Counted from the stretch's first letter, positions 51,862 to 63,828 are shown. The stretch is DNA of 64,000 bases from a bacterium UBP8_UBA817 (GCA_945888435.1 CAMCZW010000005.1:19668-83667); one strand, 5' to 3'. Made by a program: numbers and translations. The notes: generated by a model from the sequence alone, not told the origin.

Positions 51862-53664
51862 TTAGAACGTATGACCAATATTAACTTGAACTCTGACAAT
51901 CCCTTCTTCGTCGCTTCCGGCATCGATACTGAGTGGTCCTAGACCCGGGATAATAAATCTAATTCCGACCCCTTTTCCGATCATGAGATGCGACGTTTCG
52001 ATATCCGATACGGAGCCAAGAGTTGCAAGCCCTGCATCTCCGAATATGACGAGTGAAAATGTATCTGTAAATAAGAATCGATACTCTAGACTGCTGACGA
52101 TCTTTTTGTTTCCAAATTGGAAATTAGATTCATTTTGACCTCGAACTGAGTCTGGAAATCCGACACGGTAGTACTCGGAACTGAATAGGCTTTGGTCTCC
52201 AATGCGGCTTGCATCAATTAGGCCTAAATCTAATCTTAGCGCGATGGTTTGCTTATCAAATGTCGGGATGAATTTTTTAAGAGATACATCATACTTTGTA
52301 AATTCGAGGGAACGACTTGTAATATCAAAAGCCTTTTCAACATATGTGCTTACAAAGTGGCCAGATCTTGGGTTAAATCGGACATCTCTGGTGTCATGGG
52401 TAAGTCCAAATGTGTAGCTACTTGTATCATATTCTTGACCTACTTCGGTTAAATCGACATGCTCAAACTTGATTTTATGGCTATATCTAAAATCATAAGT
52501 CACCGGTAGGCCAACGGTGTAATCCATCCCCACCCGACTTTCTGTTCGGAACCGGTCTGAGCTGCCTGCGGATAGTGCAGAAACGGCTTCTCCATCGGTT
52601 TTCCAAAGGCGTGCGGTGAGGGATTTTCGGTTATCCCACATCCATGGATTAAAGTATTTGAACTGAAATCTAGAATCTTGTGCGGAATTTGTCCCGCCAA
52701 TTCCAAACTGTCCTTTCAATAAAATTAATTGCCCTGTCCCCATAATATTGTCCCAAAATAAATCTGAGAAAATACTAAATCCGCTTTGAGGGCTAAATCC
52801 GCCACCGAAGCTAAACTGGCCATTATTTTCTCTTTCGGTGAGATTTAATGTTAGGTCATATTTACCATCGGCGGTTGCAACCAAACTTGGCTCGATGGCT
52901 GTAAAATAGTTAAGGTTATAAATTCTACGGATATTATCTCGCACATCGTTTTGAGTGAGAGCGTCCCCCGGCTTTAGATCTATTTCTCTCAGGATGACAT
53001 AGTCTTTGGTTTTATTATTTCCTGTAATGATAATTTGGTTAATAAGCCCTTCTGAAATATGAAATGTTAGAATAGGACTCTCTGGAGTTGGGAGGTCTAC
53101 ATGGCCTACTTTTGCTCGTGAATACCCTTTGGTGAGATAGAGGTCTCGAATGAGGTCGATGTCCTCTCTGAGGTCCCGAGTATTAAACACAGTGCCAACT
53201 TTTATTTTGAGTTTATCTACAACTTCTGAAGTTTTAAATTGGGACATCCCTGGAAATTTAATTTCTTTGACGACTGGATTTTCGGTGACTTTGAATGTGA
53301 GGACAGCACCAGTTTTGGTTTTGGTGAGTTTGTATGAGACAGCTGAAAACACGCCGAGTGTTTCGATATTTTTGACGTTTCGTTCAATTTTAAATTCGCT
53401 TGAAACTTCTCCAATTCTAACTGAGAGTTGGCTCATCACGAGGACCGTTGAAACGGTGGAGTTTCCTTCGATTTTAATATCTTCGATGAGGACGTCGGAG
53501 GGATCTTTGGATTTTACAGGTGCTACGAGTTCTGCAGATTCTCTTTTTTGGTTAATCTCCCGGATCATGTCCTGGAGATTGGTGGGAGGAGTGAACTCTG
53601 ACCATGCCGATTGAGAGAGTGAAAGTAGGCCAGATATTAAGAGCAGCCCAAGTTTGAATTTCAT
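51862..53664 (-). CDS. bamA: Outer-membrane assembly factor BamA
   Basis: 600 residues with signal peptide (1-22). Three POTRA domains are visible (VLIEDIKIEGNSTVSTVLVMSQLSVRIG, VVKEIKFPGMSQFKTSEVVDKLKI, LINQIIITGNNKTKDYVILREIDL) against five in E. coli. The 16-strand barrel ends in VNIGHTF with a terminal Phe. The lid-lock motif reads SVRGQ, where most BamA have VRGF or VRGY. It is the central insertase for outer-membrane barrels. It begins six bases after secG, linking the Sec export and assembly genes. Confidence 0.95.
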   Translation of the reverse strand: MKFKLGLLLISGLLSLSQSAWSEFTPPTNLQDMIREINQKRESAELVAPVKSKDPSDVLIEDIKIEGNSTVSTVLVMSQLSVRIGEVSSEFKIERNVKNIETLGVFSAVSYKLTKTKTGAVLTFKVTENPVVKEIKFPGMSQFKTSEVVDKLKIKVGTVFNTRDLREDIDLIRDLYLTKGYSRAKVGHVDLPTPESPILTFHISEGLINQIIITGNNKTKDYVILREIDLKPGDALTQNDVRDNIRRIYNLNYFTAIEPSLVATADGKYDLTLNLTERENNGQFSFGGGFSPQSGFSIFSDLFWDNIMGTGQLILLKGQFGIGGTNSAQDSRFQFKYFNPWMWDNRKSLTARLWKTDGEAVSALSAGSSDRFRTESRVGMDYTVGLPVTYDFRYSHKIKFEHVDLTEVGQEYDTSSYTFGLTHDTRDVRFNPRSGHFVSTYVEKAFDITSRSLEFTKYDVSLKKFIPTFDKQTIALRLDLGLIDASRIGDQSLFSSEYYRVGFPDSVRGQNESNFQFGNKKIVSSLEYRFLFTDTFSLVIFGDAGLATLGSVSDIETSHLMIGKGVGIRFIIPGLGPLSIDAGSDEEGIVRVQVNIGHTF

Positions 53665-53670
53665 TACGGG

Positions 53671-53889
53671 TTAGACAATCATACCTAAAATAATTGCGGC
53701 CACCATAAAGGTGCCTGCAATCACTGCAGTTAGCTTGTTTAGTCCAGATTCCATGCCTTTTTGACTACGGTACATGTGAGCTGCGCCGCCAATTCCACCT
53801 AAGCCTTCTCCTTTTGGTGAATGGAGTAGGACGGCTCCAATCAGAAGAATCCCGGATAAAAATTCGAGGATCATTAAAAATGTTTTCAT
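53671..53889 (-). CDS. secG: Preprotein translocase subunit SecG
   Basis: 72 residues from the ATG at 53889, with AAAGGGAT upstream; the longer frame to 54003 is rejected. Two membrane helices enclose the family signature LLHSPKGEGLGGIGGAAHMYRSQKGMESGLNKLTAVIAG. It aids SecYEG in export. It is the first gene of the secG-bamA-skp-lpxD group, behind its own promoter. Confidence 0.95.
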   Translation of the reverse strand: MKTFLMILEFLSGILLIGAVLLHSPKGEGLGGIGGAAHMYRSQKGMESGLNKLTAVIAGTFMVAAIILGMIV

Positions 53890-53919
53890 GAGATATCCCT
53901 TTTTGTGATAATTCATCGC

Positions 53920-53948
53920 ATTATATTGAAGATTATAGGTATTGTCAT
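53920..53948 (-). promoter_or_regulatory. Promoter of the secG-bamA operon
   Basis: On the reverse strand ATGACA (53948-53943) and a consensus TATAAT (53925-53920) are separated by 17 bases. Predicted start near 53913, giving a leader of about 24 bases. Confidence 0.7.
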
Positions 53949-53952
53949 TTGT

Positions 53953-53981
53953 TTGACATGACAATTTCTCAATGCGACTAT
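53953..53981 (+). promoter_or_regulatory. Promoter of amj, predicting a leaderless transcript
   Basis: TTGACA (53953-53958) and GACTAT (53976-53981) are 17 bases apart. The predicted first transcribed base falls on or next to the ATG at 53989, and no Shine-Dalgarno sequence is present, so the mRNA may lack a leader. Confidence 0.5.
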
Positions 53982-53988
53982 TGTGACT

Positions 53989-54822
53989 ATGAGTTTGGGT
54001 CATCCTTTAGTATTTGTTTGTTTTTTCACCTTTTTAATCCATGTCACGGAATCTTTGGCGTATTGCATGCGTCTTGCGGGAGTAAGGACCCGTAAAATTG
54101 CCATTGCGCTTGCGTTTGTCACAAGTACGCTTTTGGTATCTCGATTATCTAATATGTTTCAAGCCCCATTGCTTGGATCGATGGTGGATAAGACGATTAA
54201 ATTGGGCGCAGGCCCTGCACTCACCATGCTTGAATATCAATTTAGATTTGTGATTTTTTCGGCATTTTTGGGATCTTTGGCCGGCGCTTTTTTGGGGCCG
54301 ACGATTGTGAAGTTTTTTTCGGCAGCGATTACTCATTTTCAGAAAAACGGGTCTGTCCCGAAAGTGATTATTTTTGCTCTTAAGCCTCGTAATATTGTCA
54401 AAATGGTGAAGAGTTTTAGGTTGCCGCGATTGTCGATGTTATCGGATATTTCGCTTAAGGGAATCCCTAAGCAGTTTTTGATTATTAATGTGGTAGTGAC
54501 ATCGATTTATACGATTGGGGTGTTGTGCTCGCTTTTGGCGGGGGCCTATGTGCCTGAATTGAGATCAACTGCGAGCCAATTATCGGGGATTGTGAATGGA
54601 CTTGCGACGATTATGTTTACGATTTTTGTAGATCCCTCTGGTGCCCGAATTACGGATGGCGCGGTGAATGGGGAGCGTCCGATGTCGGATGTGAAGTCGG
54701 TGGTGTTTTTTTTACAAATGGGCCGGATTTTTGGAACTTTGATTTTGTCTCAAATACTTTTTAAACCTTTTGCAATTTATATTATGTGGGCCACACGGAC
54801 GATTGGACATTTTTTTGTGTAA
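53989..54822 (+). CDS. amj: Lipid II flippase, Amj family
   Basis: 277 residues with about six to seven membrane helices. The opening VFVCFFTFLIHVTESLAYCMRLAGVRTRKIAIALAFVTSTLLVSRLSNMFQAPLLGSMVD is characteristic of Amj (DUF2837), the alternative lipid II flippase of Bacillus. It would move peptidoglycan precursor outward, in place of or beside MurJ. The GTG at 53983 is an alternative start. It lies three bases before ligA, divergent from secG. Amj in an apparent diderm is worth noting. Confidence 0.87.
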   Translation: MSLGHPLVFVCFFTFLIHVTESLAYCMRLAGVRTRKIAIALAFVTSTLLVSRLSNMFQAPLLGSMVDKTIKLGAGPALTMLEYQFRFVIFSAFLGSLAGAFLGPTIVKFFSAAITHFQKNGSVPKVIIFALKPRNIVKMVKSFRLPRLSMLSDISLKGIPKQFLIINVVVTSIYTIGVLCSLLAGAYVPELRSTASQLSGIVNGLATIMFTIFVDPSGARITDGAVNGERPMSDVKSVVFFLQMGRIFGTLILSQILFKPFAIYIMWATRTIGHFFV

Positions 54823-58262
<3,440 letters not shown>

Positions 58263-58372
58263 CGTGTTTCTCCCTACTTTCTACTGGCGATGGTGTTAAC
58301 CTTACCATTTTTGGTGGAGTGAAAGCAAAGTAGGATTTGAAGCCCTCTTTTTTTCGTGGTAGTTTTTGAGTC

Positions 58373-58657
58373 ATGTTTAATTTAAATACTGTTTTTTCTC
58401 GAAACACCCAACTTATTAGTACCGATTTGGATGATGAAATGGTCGTCATGGACGATGAAAAAGGATCTTTTTATGGACTCAATGCCACTGCGAAAATGAT
58501 TTATGGGTTACTAGATAGTCCGCTGTCATTATCTGAAATAATTGGTCTGATTACCTCTCAATATAATGTTTCTGCTGAGCAATGCGAAAAGGATATTATC
58601 CCCTTTTTAGACACCATGGTGACCTCTCGACTATTGATTGTTACCTCCCCTACCTAG
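58373..58657 (+). CDS. PqqD-like (RRE-fold) protein
   Basis: 94 residues: SRNTQLISTDLDDEMVVMDDEKGSFYGLNATAKMIYGLLDSPLSLSEIIGLITSQYNVSAEQCEKDIIPFLDTMVTSRLLIV. This is the PqqD winged-helix peptide recognition fold found in pathways for ribosomally made, modified peptides. Its stop is two bases before an HprK-like kinase gene. The pairing of PqqD and HprK-like proteins is common in lasso-peptide and related clusters, yet no precursor peptide, protease or cyclase is seen here. Confidence 0.87.
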   Translation: MFNLNTVFSRNTQLISTDLDDEMVVMDDEKGSFYGLNATAKMIYGLLDSPLSLSEIIGLITSQYNVSAEQCEKDIIPFLDTMVTSRLLIVTSPT

Positions 58658-58659
58658 TC

Positions 58660-59505
58660 GTGGTTTATTTTTTATTTGGCCTTTGGATTGACTCGGATAT
58701 CACCTTGCCTACTGCTGGGTCTATTTTTTTGATGCGTCCGTCGGTGGATGTTGTGATTAGGGAGGGGATGACTCCTGATCAGTTGGAGCAGCGATTGTCA
58801 CCCACTTCTGAGGCGTTTGGAGAGGAAGGGAAGCTGTTATTTTCTGTTCCTACAATTGGCCGATTTTTGATTGAAGATGGCCGAAGAATTACTTATCAAA
58901 AAGATCCTGATTTAACTGAGTCTGAGTCTATAAGATTATTTCTTTTGGGGTCCTGTATGGGCGCTTTATTGCAGCAACGTGGGGTAATTGTGCTTCATGG
59001 AAATGCGGTATCGATGGATGGAAAAACGTGTTCGATATTTGTAGGAGATAGTGGCGCTGGAAAGTCGACGATGGCGGCTTGGCATTACCGGAAAGGGTCT
59101 TTAATTTTGGCGGATGATGTGGTTGCGATTGTGTTTAATGAGGCTGGCGATCCTATGGTGATACCGAGTTTTCCGCAGATTAAATTGTGGCAAGCGTCGG
59201 CGGATTTATTGGGGATTAGTACTGATGGGTTAAAGCGAGTGAGGCCTCAGGATGAAAAATATTCGCTGCCGATTATGGCGCAATTTTGTAGGTCTACTCT
59301 CCCGATTTTGGAGGTTGTGGAGATTTTGAAGGAACCTGGGCAGGTTAAATCGTATACGGGGGTTGAGAAGTTGGGATTATTGCAGCTTCATAGTTATCGG
59401 TATTCGTTTTTGGGACTGATGGGGATACAGAATGCGTATCTGGCTGGGCTTGTGAGGTTGGCTGGGAAGGTGTTGGTTAGGTCTTGTGAGAGGGTTAAGA
59501 TTTAG
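58660..59505 (+). CDS. HPr kinase-like (HprK-related) P-loop kinase
   Basis: About 281 residues from a GTG at 58660, chosen because the domain begins YFLFGLWIDSDITLP and upstream sequence overlaps pqqD in another frame; there is no clear Shine-Dalgarno sequence. The Walker A motif GDSGAGKST (in IFVGDSGAGKSTMAAW) and ILADDVVAI correspond to the HprK C-terminal kinase domain. Such proteins beside PqqD phosphorylate or act on a modified peptide in some lasso-peptide clusters; the target here is unknown. Translation is likely coupled to the PqqD-like gene. Confidence 0.82.
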   Translation: MVYFLFGLWIDSDITLPTAGSIFLMRPSVDVVIREGMTPDQLEQRLSPTSEAFGEEGKLLFSVPTIGRFLIEDGRRITYQKDPDLTESESIRLFLLGSCMGALLQQRGVIVLHGNAVSMDGKTCSIFVGDSGAGKSTMAAWHYRKGSLILADDVVAIVFNEAGDPMVIPSFPQIKLWQASADLLGISTDGLKRVRPQDEKYSLPIMAQFCRSTLPILEVVEILKEPGQVKSYTGVEKLGLLQLHSYRYSFLGLMGIQNAYLAGLVRLAGKVLVRSCERVKI

Positions 59506-59577
59506 CTGGAAATGGTGTCAGAGTCTTATTGGGAAAAGGTGCCAGAGTTGAGCGTGAGACTCGCTAATAACTAAGGT

Positions 59578-59620
59578 AACACTCACCCTAAATCCCTCTC
59601 TGTTCCAAAGAGGGACTTTT
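59578..59620 (+). repeat. Palindromic 'CCCTCTCTGT' repeat, copy 2
   Basis: Begins AACACTCACCC and ends AGAGGGACTTTT, with the hairpin CCCTCTCTG/CAAAGAGGG and a T-tract that would make it a terminator for the HprK-like gene. It is the inverted partner of copy 3 at 60261-60303 and is also found at 11547-11591. Confidence 0.75.
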
Positions 59621-59726
59621 ATTGATGGTTATATTTTTCTTAAGGGGTCGTAGCGTAAGTTAAGTTAAGGGGTCGGAGCATAAGTACCGGAGCTACTTTA
59701 ACTTTTTGCTTTGGCACCTTTGTAGG

Positions 59727-60212
59727 CTAGTGCTCTGACACCTTTGTTTTTAATTTCTCAATCACATCAGCAGAATTCATTTCATCCCATAACTCTACTC
59801 TCTCACCTATTTTGCAATATATTGGCGACATTTTCTCCCATAATTTTTCAATATTCTTTCTATCCTCGTCTATATCCTCTCCAAATTTTGAGCTTATTTC
59901 TGTACAGAGATAATAAAAATCATGTAGTAGCATAGCTATTGCTGGGCTACAAAATGGAATATTCTCCCTAAGTAGTCTATAAAACTCTATTATTTTTCGA
60001 GATCTCTCTGCTATATCCTTTTTATGAAGATTTTGCAAAAAGGTCATTTCTATATCTACAGCTCTTACCCATAGCTGAGTCAATATTTCATACTCTTTTT
60101 CATATCGATAATTATTTTTATGTAATTTTGATGATATTTCACCACTGACAGATTCTATTCTTACTAAAACTATTAGATTTAATGCTGTAAGTACTATTTC
60201 AATGTAACTCAT
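59727..60212 (-). CDS. Hypothetical protein with N-terminal membrane helix (cassette gene)
   Basis: 161 residues. One hydrophobic helix (about 3-18), then mostly charged helices (KLHKNNYRYEKEYEILTQLWVRAVDIEMTFLQNLHKKDIAERSRKIIEFYRLLRENIPF). No family is recognised. A+T content is higher than in flanking genes, and the last codons with the stop (VSEH then TAG) come from the GGTGTCAGAG repeat, so the element supplies the end of the gene. It is the only gene inside the repeat-bounded cassette. Confidence 0.6.
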   Translation of the reverse strand: MSYIEIVLTALNLIVLVRIESVSGEISSKLHKNNYRYEKEYEILTQLWVRAVDIEMTFLQNLHKKDIAERSRKIIEFYRLLRENIPFCSPAIAMLLHDFYYLCTEISSKFGEDIDEDRKNIEKLWEKMSPIYCKIGERVELWDEMNSADVIEKLKTKVSEH

Positions 60213-60260
60213 TTTTTCTCCTTACTTTGGAATCAAGAAACAAAAAAATACCAGATTCTT

Positions 60261-60303
60261 AAAAGTCCCTCTTTTGAAAAGAGAGGGATTTAGGGTGAGT
60301 GTT
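60261..60303 (-). repeat. Palindromic 'CCCTCTCTGT' repeat, copy 3
   Basis: Inverted copy of 59578-59620 with four changes in the loop region. The hairpin reads CCCTCTC on the reverse strand with CAAAAGAGGG opposite. It flanks the cassette gene on its upstream side. Confidence 0.75.
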
Positions 60304-60399
60304 AACGCGTAGTAAGAAGCACACTTTCACGCTCAACTCTGGCACTTTTTTTTCAATGACACCTTTTATTAAGTTAATATTGGATTAACTCTTACCAAT

Positions 60400-60434
60400 A
60401 AAAAAAAGCCGCCCCTTTCGGAGCGGCTTTTTTG
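60400..60434 (-). terminator. Rho-independent terminator of groES-groEL
   Basis: On the reverse strand GCCGCTCC, a GAAA tetraloop and GGGGCGGC (60427-60408) are followed by a run of T. The stem is extended by A/T pairs outside. It lies about 23 bases after the groEL stop. Confidence 0.92.
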
Positions 60435-60456
60435 GTTTCGGCAGGGAAATGAGGGG

Positions 60457-62094
60457 TTAGAATCCGCCCATTCCTCCCATGTCGTGTCCACCCATTGGAG
60501 CGGATGACTTTTCTTCTGGGATGTCGGCGATTAGGACGTTGGTGGTGAGGAGTAAGCTCACGACTGACGCTGCGTGTTGGAGTGCGAAGCGGGTGACTTT
60601 GACTGGGTCAACGACGCCGGCTTTGATCATGTCGACGTACTCGCCAGTGCGGGCATTGAATCCGACGCCTGGTTTTTCGTGCTTAAGTCTTTCGACGACG
60701 ACTGAAGGCTCTAGGTCGCTGTTGGCTGCGATTCGTCTTAGGGGCATTTCTAGGGCCTGACGAACGATTTTCATGCCTACTTTGACATCGCCTTCTTCTT
60801 TTTCGATTTCTTTGTCTAGGGTTGGAATGAGGTTGATTAACGCCACGCCGCCGCCAGGGACAATCCCTTCTTCAACCGCTGCTCGGGTTGCTGAAAGAGC
60901 ATCTTCGACTCGGTATTTCTTTTCTTTCAATTCGGTTTCAGTAGAGGCGCCCACTTTAATGACTGCAACACCGCCAGATAATTTGGCCAACCGTTCTTGA
61001 AGTTTCTCTTTGTCGTAAGAGGAGTCTGTATTTTCGATTTCTCGTTTAATTTCAGAAATTCGGCCTTTAATGGCTTCGGATGTTCCTTTTCCTTGAACGA
61101 TGGTCGTGCTGTCTTTATCCGCTTTTACTTTAGCTGCTTGACCCAGTTGTTGAAGGGTTGTGGACTCTAAAGTCATCCCTTTTTCTTCTGAAATCATTTC
61201 AGCGCCAGTGAGGATTGCGATATCTTCTAGCATTGCTTTTCTTCTGTCGCCGAATCCAGGGGCTTTAATGGCAACCGCTTGGATTGTGCCTCTGATTTTA
61301 TTAACGACTAGAGTTGCAAGGGCTTCACCTTCGATTTCTTCAGCGATGATGACCAATGGTTTTGATGTTTGAACCACTTTCTCAAGAATTGGAAGAAGAT
61401 CTTTGATTGAAGAGATTTTTTTGTCTGTAATCAAGATAAATGGCTCGTCATATGCGGCGATCATTTGATCTTTATCTGTGATCATATAAGGAGATGCGTA
61501 TCCACGGTCGAATTGCATTCCTTCTACGACGTCGAGCTCGGTTGTAATCCCTTTGGATTCTTCAACAGTGATGACTCCGTCTTTACCGACTTTTTCCATT
61601 GCATTGGCAATAAGGTTACCGATTTCTTCGTCATTGTTGGCCGAAATTGTGGCCACTTGAGCGATTGACTCTTTTGTTTCAACTTGGCGGCTATTTTTTT
61701 TGAGACCTTCAGAGATGATAACAACTGCTTTCTCAATCCCTTTTTTGATTCTCATTGGGTTGGCCCCAGCAACAACGTTTTTTAAGCCTTCTTTGAAAAT
61801 AGCTTGGGCTAAAATAGTGGCTGTAGTGGTTCCATCTCCAGCAACGTCATTGGTTTTAGACGCAACTTCTTTTAATAGTTGTGCGCCCATATTTTCGAAT
61901 GGATCTTTCAATTCGATTTCTTTGGCGATGGTGACACCGTCGTTAGTAATTGTGGGTGAACCCCATTTTTTTTCTAGGACAACGTTGTTTCCGTTGGGTC
62001 CTAATGTGCTGCCGACTGCGTCAGCAACTTTATCAATACCTGCAGATAATGCTCTCCAGGCTTCTTCTCCGTACTTTAATTGTTTGGCACCCAT
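60457..62094 (-). CDS. groEL: Chaperonin GroEL (Hsp60)
   Basis: 545 residues, the standard size. Signatures: [47 protein letters not shown], and [16 protein letters not shown], with the C-terminal Gly/Met tail [11 protein letters not shown]. It forms the double-ring folding chamber with GroES from the same operon. It is controlled by the CIRCE before groES and ended by a strong hairpin terminator. Confidence 0.98.
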   Translation of the reverse strand: MGAKQLKYGEEAWRALSAGIDKVADAVGSTLGPNGNNVVLEKKWGSPTITNDGVTIAKEIELKDPFENMGAQLLKEVASKTNDVAGDGTTTATILAQAIFKEGLKNVVAGANPMRIKKGIEKAVVIISEGLKKNSRQVETKESIAQVATISANNDEEIGNLIANAMEKVGKDGVITVEESKGITTELDVVEGMQFDRGYASPYMITDKDQMIAAYDEPFILITDKKISSIKDLLPILEKVVQTSKPLVIIAEEIEGEALATLVVNKIRGTIQAVAIKAPGFGDRRKAMLEDIAILTGAEMISEEKGMTLESTTLQQLGQAAKVKADKDSTTIVQGKGTSEAIKGRISEIKREIENTDSSYDKEKLQERLAKLSGGVAVIKVGASTETELKEKKYRVEDALSATRAAVEEGIVPGGGVALINLIPTLDKEIEKEEGDVKVGMKIVRQALEMPLRRIAANSDLEPSVVVERLKHEKPGVGFNARTGEYVDMIKAGVVDPVKVTRFALQHAASVVSLLLTTNVLIADIPEEKSSAPMGGHDMGGMGGF

Positions 62095-62108
62095 GGTTCA
62101 TTTACTCC

Positions 62109-62405
62109 TTACTTCGTTTTCACTGCTAAAATATCTGCTTCACGTACAACAAGATATTCTTTTCCATTCATTTTTAGGTCAGTCCCGCCATACTTTGCGT
62201 AGATGACGACGTCCCCGGCTTTCACAGTTATTGGGATTAGTTTTCCGTCTTCAGTGATTTTGCCTGGTCCAGCAACAATAACTGTTCCTGTTTGCGGTCT
62301 TTCTTTTGAACTATCAGGAAGAACGATCCCTGATTGAGTGACTTTCTCGGCGGATTCTGGCTCGATAATTACCCTGTCGGATAATGGTTTATATTCTACG
62401 GACAT
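62109..62405 (-). CDS. groES: Co-chaperonin GroES (Hsp10)
   Basis: 98 residues: YKPLSDRVIIEPESAEKVTQSGIVLPDSSKERPQTGTVIVAGPGK, the mobile loop and roof typical of GroES, and DVVIYAKYGGTDLKMNGKEYLVVREADILAV. It caps GroEL. AAAGGAGG lies before the ATG. It is first in the operon, downstream of the CIRCE. Confidence 0.98.
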   Translation of the reverse strand: MSVEYKPLSDRVIIEPESAEKVTQSGIVLPDSSKERPQTGTVIVAGPGKITEDGKLIPITVKAGDVVIYAKYGGTDLKMNGKEYLVVREADILAVKTK

Positions 62406-62448
62406 TTCTGCCTCCTTTATTGATAACGATTAATGAGATTTTTTGATT

Positions 62449-62475
62449 TTAGCACTCTTTATTGTTGAGTGCTAG
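62449..62475. promoter_or_regulatory. CIRCE operator of groES-groEL
   Basis: TTAGCACTC, nine bases, GAGTGCTAG: one mismatch at the final base from the perfect consensus seen before hrcA. It lies in the 5' leader just downstream of the predicted transcription start rather than over the promoter, so HrcA would act as a roadblock near the start. Confidence 0.95.
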
Positions 62476-62484
62476 ATGGCAGTT

Positions 62485-62513
62485 ATTTTAAGGGACTTTA
62501 CCGTTTGCTTCAA
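62485..62513 (-). promoter_or_regulatory. Promoter of groES-groEL
   Basis: On the reverse strand TTGAAG (62513-62508) and TAAAAT (62490-62485) are separated by 17 bases. Predicted start near 62478, directly before the CIRCE. Confidence 0.7.
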
Positions 62514-62525
62514 CCCTTTTATACT
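62497..62525 (+). promoter_or_regulatory. Promoter of tRNA-Leu
   Basis: TTTACC (62497-62502) and TATACT (62520-62525) with a 17-base spacer. It overlaps the groES promoter on the opposite strand, so the two divergent units share this DNA. Confidence 0.55.
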
Positions 62526-62563
62526 GGGCTCTTCTTTCGGGGAAACCCTCGATTAAAACCCTT

Positions 62564-62651
62564 GCCGGGGTGGTGGAATGGTAGACACGTTGGACTTAAA
62601 ATCCAATGAGACTAAACTCTCGTGACGGTTCGAGTCCGTCCCTCGGTACCA
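62564..62651 (+). tRNA. tRNA-Leu (anticodon TAA)
   Basis: An 88-base class II tRNA with encoded CCA: acceptor GCCGGGG/CCTCGGT, anticodon stem TTGGA/TCCAA with loop CTTAAAA (TAA reads UUA and UUG), a long variable arm and T arm CGGTTCGAGTCCG. The last 40 bases are overlapped on the reverse strand by the end of an L,D-transpeptidase-like gene, suggesting a junction of acquired DNA. Confidence 0.96.
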
Positions 62652-63172
62652 CGCTTAATTTCAACTGCCCCCTTTTTTGATGGAGAGCGGTATTCCACAG
62701 TAAGTGAAATAATCTCATACGACTTTAGAGCCTGATAAATAGAGACGCTACTACCATAAACATAAATACACCCCTTTGAACCAATACCCCATCCCCCTCC
62801 ATGAATCATAAAGCCATCCCGTCCATGCATAATTGTTGATGCGCTTGGTATTAAGGGGATAGCTAAATCACCCCAACCAATATACTTAAAAATCCACCTT
62901 AATCGAGATAAGAAGTCATGTCGCTTATTAAAAAATATAGTGCGATTAATCTGTAAAAGATAATTTCCTTCGGGTAAAGGTCCGATATTTTTTCTAAATT
63001 GATCTTTTTCTGTCGAAAATGGCTTCCCAGCTCCAGCTCGCCATTGGTTTAAGAGCTGATTTTCATTATTAATTAAAGAAAGGTGATGACCATCAAATTT
63101 TAAAGAGACGGGAGTCAAAGAAAAAATTGGAGTCACTAAAAAAAATGCTAACAAAATAATTAAAGTCTTCAT
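62612..63172 (-). CDS. Exported L,D-transpeptidase-like protein (DUF2778/Tlde1-like)
   Basis: 186 residues. Signal peptide (1-18), then a compact domain with GPLPEGNYLLQI and the catalytic-type H and C in FMIHGGGWGIGSKGCIYVYG (H124, C135), matching the HxG...S/K-G-C-I core of L,D-transpeptidase-like and DUF2778 enzymes that act on peptidoglycan peptides. Its start overlaps the previous gene by four bases. The last 13 codons run antisense into tRNA-Leu, so the natural C-terminus has probably been replaced at a junction. Confidence 0.77.
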   Translation of the reverse strand: MKTLIILLAFFLVTPIFSLTPVSLKFDGHHLSLINNENQLLNQWRAGAGKPFSTEKDQFRKNIGPLPEGNYLLQINRTIFFNKRHDFLSRLRWIFKYIGWGDLAIPLIPSASTIMHGRDGFMIHGGGWGIGSKGCIYVYGSSVSIYQALKSYEIISLTVEYRSPSKKGAVEIKRGTEGRTRTVTRV

Positions 63173-63828
63173 TTTTTAGAATATCGAACAATGAGTTTGA
63201 AATTACGCTTATAAAGTTTCATAAAGGCGTGAAAACGACCATTATCAAAGCCGTTAACTTCAATACATCCTTTAGTCCCCTTAAATAAACCACCATGAAT
63301 ATAAAAATGCCCTCGATCAAAGGTATCGCCTTTAACCTGTTTTAAAGGAGTCGCAATAAAGCCCCAGGCTGGACTCTTTCGAACCCACTTTATACCATCC
63401 CATAGACTAGAGTTGTTATGCATATCTAAAGTTTCAGAGAAAAAAACTTGATATTCACCTTCCGGCAAGGGCCCAAAATCTGCTCGACTTTGATCACTAC
63501 TCAAGCTCTCAGGATTTCCAGAAAAAGCGACCCATTGCTTCTTAATGCGCCCATTTCGAGTCATAAGCTTTAAAGATTGCCGATCAAAAAGAAGGTAATC
63601 CCCTGAATTGCAGGTAATAGCAACTCGCTCAAAATTATCTTTTTTAGTTGAGTTCGCCTCAATACGAACCGTCTTATTCCCAGATTTAGTAGTTAAAACC
63701 TTAATATTGTCAAAAATCTTATTTTCAGCCAAAAATAATAACTCCGAAAGTGTATATTCAGAAAATTCATCCGAAATAAAATGAACATTCTGACCAGATG
63801 AAGTTTGTTTAATTGCAATGATATTCAT
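63169..63828 (-). CDS. DUF3892-like domain fused to an L,D-transpeptidase-like (DUF2778/Tlde1-like) domain
   Basis: 219 residues from the ATG at 63828, with GGGGGAG upstream. Residues 1-68 (MNIIAIKQTSSGQNVHFIS, then VLTTKSGNKTVRIEANSTKKDNFERV) resemble DUF3892, as at the C-terminus of the M23 protein at 3302. Residues about 75-219 match the neighbouring transpeptidase-like protein: FGPLPEGEYQVFF and FYIHGGLFKGTKGCIEVNG (H178, C188). There is no signal peptide, whereas the partner has one. This is the pattern of a delivered cell-wall toxin or an enzyme with another export route; inference only. Confidence 0.73.
   Translation of the reverse strand: MNIIAIKQTSSGQNVHFISDEFSEYTLSELLFLAENKIFDNIKVLTTKSGNKTVRIEANSTKKDNFERVAITCNSGDYLLFDRQSLKLMTRNGRIKKQWVAFSGNPESLSSDQSRADFGPLPEGEYQVFFSETLDMHNNSSLWDGIKWVRKSPAWGFIATPLKQVKGDTFDRGHFYIHGGLFKGTKGCIEVNGFDNGRFHAFMKLYKRNFKLIVRYSKK

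Larger units (their letters stand above)
59514..60370. mobile_element. Repeat-bounded cassette (non-autonomous element) carrying one gene
   Basis: The outer parts are inverted copies: GTGCCAGAGTTGAGCGTGA at 59539-59557 is exactly complementary to 60327-60345, followed inward on both sides by the palindromic AACACTCACCC repeat. Further GGTGTCAGAG copies lie at 59514-59523 and, reversed, at 59733-59742. No transposase lies inside, so it looks like a MITE-like or cassette structure around the 161-residue gene. Confidence 0.6.

Noticed and set aside
58263..58372. Operator-like palindrome around GTTAAC (58291-58309) between the reductase and PqqD-like genes
   Set aside because: Symmetry is imperfect and there is no second copy or adjacent regulator to support it.
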